64,000 nucleotides of DNA from assembly GCF_028128615.1 (NCBI RefSeq), contig NZ_AMDP01000021.1, positions 1 to 64,000 of the forward strand, in the 5' to 3' direction. Under the pieces are notes generated by a model, which saw only the letters and a list, made by a program, of their open reading frames with translations, ran no database searches and was not told the origin of the DNA. Both the position numbers and the translations under genes were made by a program. Shown here one piece after another: positions 62,641 through 64,000 of this stretch. The stretch is from Enterococcus sp. 5H (lineage in GTDB: Bacteria; Bacillota; Bacilli; Lactobacillales; Enterococcaceae). How positions within the stretch are numbered: the stretch's first letter is position 1; each line of letters opens with the position of its first letter.

Positions 62641-64000
62641 GCAGTTTGTTATTCGAAATACAATAAGAAATAAGCATTTGTATATGGCTTATTTTTTAAG
62701 TACCCTGTTTTCAGTGATGGTTTTTTTCACTTTTACAGTTTTTGCTTTTCATCCAGCTTTGGCTAATGGGTTAAATAAAAATGCCCAGATTGGTATGTTG
62801 GCAGCGGCAATTATTATCTATGGTTTTTCTTTTTTCTTTGTATTGTATTCAATGGATGTCTTTGTCCAGTCCAGGAAAAAAGAATTTGGCTTATTGATGA
62901 TTCAAGGAATGAGTCCGAAACAATTGAAAAAAATGGTTTTTATTGAAAATTTAGTGATTGGTTTTTTTGCGACTATCATTGGGAGCATAGCAGGAATTGG
63001 TTTTTCTCAAATAATCTTATTGGTTAGCAATAAACTGATTCATGTAAATTTCGGTTTTTATTTCCCGACACAGGCATTAGTAATAACTATTATTTCATTT
63101 ATCTTGTTATTCTTAGCAATTTCCTTTTTCATTCAGTTTCGTTTGCCGAAATTAAGTTTACAGGAGCTGCTTAAAGCTGGTGACTTAGGTAAAGGAACGC
63201 TTAAGAGCTCGCATCTTAAAACGATTTTAGCGATTCTTTTAATAGGTAGTGGTTACGCAATAGCATTGTTAGTTAAAGGAACTATGGTGCCAGTCGTTAT
63301 GATTCCTGTTATTTTTCTCGTTGTTTTGGGAACACGTTTTTTATTTAACCAATTAAGTGTATCAATTATTGAACGTCTTAAAAAGAAACAATCAATTTTT
63401 TGGAAAAAAACCAATATGGTGGTTCTGTCAGATTTGGCTTTTCGTATGAAAGATAACGCACGTTCATTTTTCTTAGTCTCAATTATTTCGACGGTTGCTT
63501 TTGCAGCAATTGGGACCCTTTATGGATTTCAAAATATGATTTTAGATGCAATGAATCAGATGCCTTTTGAATTTGAGGTTTCAGGAGCACCAGCAGATAC
63601 AGCTCAGGTCAAACAGGACTTTAACCAACTACTTGCTAGTCAAGGAATACAAGTCGATGAAGGTGAATTAACGACTTACACAAATGCAGAACACGTGAGT
63701 CTTATTAAAGAATCAGACTATAATAAGGTTGCAGAAATGGCAAAAAAACCAGCAATCCAAACGCAAGGGGAAGCTGTCCAATTACGTCCGGCAAATAATA
63801 GCGGTGGGATGGAAGTTTCCAAACTAACACAAATTGCCTTATCAGATGGGACTCAAATTCCTGTTGATAAGGAAGAAAAAACGGCTGTTGTTTCGGCTTT
63901 TGGCATGATTGCAGTGGTTCCAGATGATACTCAGCTTTCTGGTTTAGAAAGTACTGTTACGACAATTTGGCAACCTAAAAATGTAAGTTATGACAAGTTA
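62630..64000 (+). CDS. BceB/FtsX-like ABC transporter permease (partial, runs off the window)
   Basis: An ATG at 62630, overlapping the ATPase stop by 11 bases, opens a frame with no stop to the window end (457 codons seen). Four N-terminal helices come first, then a cytoplasmic KKKEFGLLMIQGMSPKQL segment and an FtsX-like helix bundle. A large extracellular domain follows from about residue 300 (FEFEVSGAPADTAQ). This is the BceB layout of ten helices with a large outer domain between helices 7 and 8. The remaining helices lie beyond position 64000. Confidence 0.88.
   Translation, partial: MNFKQFVIRNTIRNKHLYMAYFLSTLFSVMVFFTFTVFAFHPALANGLNKNAQIGMLAAAIIIYGFSFFFVLYSMDVFVQSRKKEFGLLMIQGMSPKQLKKMVFIENLVIGFFATIIGSIAGIGFSQIILLVSNKLIHVNFGFYFPTQALVITIISFILLFLAISFFIQFRLPKLSLQELLKAGDLGKGTLKSSHLKTILAILLIGSGYAIALLVKGTMVPVVMIPVIFLVVLGTRFLFNQLSVSIIERLKKKQSIFWKKTNMVVLSDLAFRMKDNARSFFLVSIISTVAFAAIGTLYGFQNMILDAMNQMPFEFEVSGAPADTAQVKQDFNQLLASQGIQVDEGELTTYTNAEHVSLIKESDYNKVAEMAKKPAIQTQGEAVQLRPANNSGGMEVSKLTQIALSDGTQIPVDKEEKTAVVSAFGMIAVVPDDTQLSGLESTVTTIWQPKNVSYDKL

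Overview
The window is low-GC Gram-positive chromosome and looks like Enterococcus, close to E. faecalis in gene content and order. The evidence is a glmS ribozyme, Met T-boxes, a metNIQ locus, an EfaA-type manganese ABC operon with two DtxR-family operators, cytochrome bd (cydABCD) next to menaquinone-type genes, strong AGGAG ribosome sites and many Rho-independent terminators. The species is inferred; no rRNA is present.

Layout. 0-8 kb: glmM, then an operon of a SAM hydroxide adenosyltransferase-family protein with a complete ECF transporter (S, fused A-A, T), then glmS behind its ribozyme. The two amino-sugar genes thus flank the ECF operon. 8-17.5 kb: a minus-strand two-component system facing a small secreted basic protein, a secreted NlpC/P60 hydrolase, several unknown genes, tRNA-Arg(CCG), rpoN and a GNAT acetyltransferase. 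17.7-27.8 kb: tRNA-Thr(GGT), a small zinc-ribbon protein, two tandem Met T-boxes controlling metN-metI-metQ and an M20 amidohydrolase, an ABC-F gene behind a long leader that encodes a 26-codon Cys-Cys peptide, and a Ca-type P-ATPase. 27.8-41 kb: the manganese ABC operon, a serine beta-lactamase-like protein, prs, rarD, the tRNA-thiolation set (cysteine desulfurase, DUF1831, mnmA), DUF1033, a DsbA-like protein and topB.

41-47.4 kb looks like an accessory island. It holds a minus-strand lipase (GHSLG) resembling type VII-secreted lipase toxins with a small helical partner gene. Next to them are two plus-strand DUF1433 genes, the family of the known immunity protein to such a toxin. A decayed piece of a second lipase lies between the two DUF1433 genes. 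The island also carries a deaminase and a MazG-like pair, a 28-codon Hol_Tox-like peptide in a highly structured transcript (candidate type I toxin), and gene remnants.

47.4-64 kb: a CorA-like transporter, then a respiratory cluster (cydABCD, polyprenyl diphosphate synthase, menA, type II NADH dehydrogenase) able to form a short NADH-quinone-cytochrome bd chain, followed by ftsK, a GntR/HutC regulator and a BceAB-like ABC transporter whose permease runs off the end.

The observations most worth following are the lipase/DUF1433 locus with its fossil duplication, the candidate type I toxin, the Cys-Cys leader peptide before the ABC-F gene, and a 20-codon hydrophobic peptide after topB.
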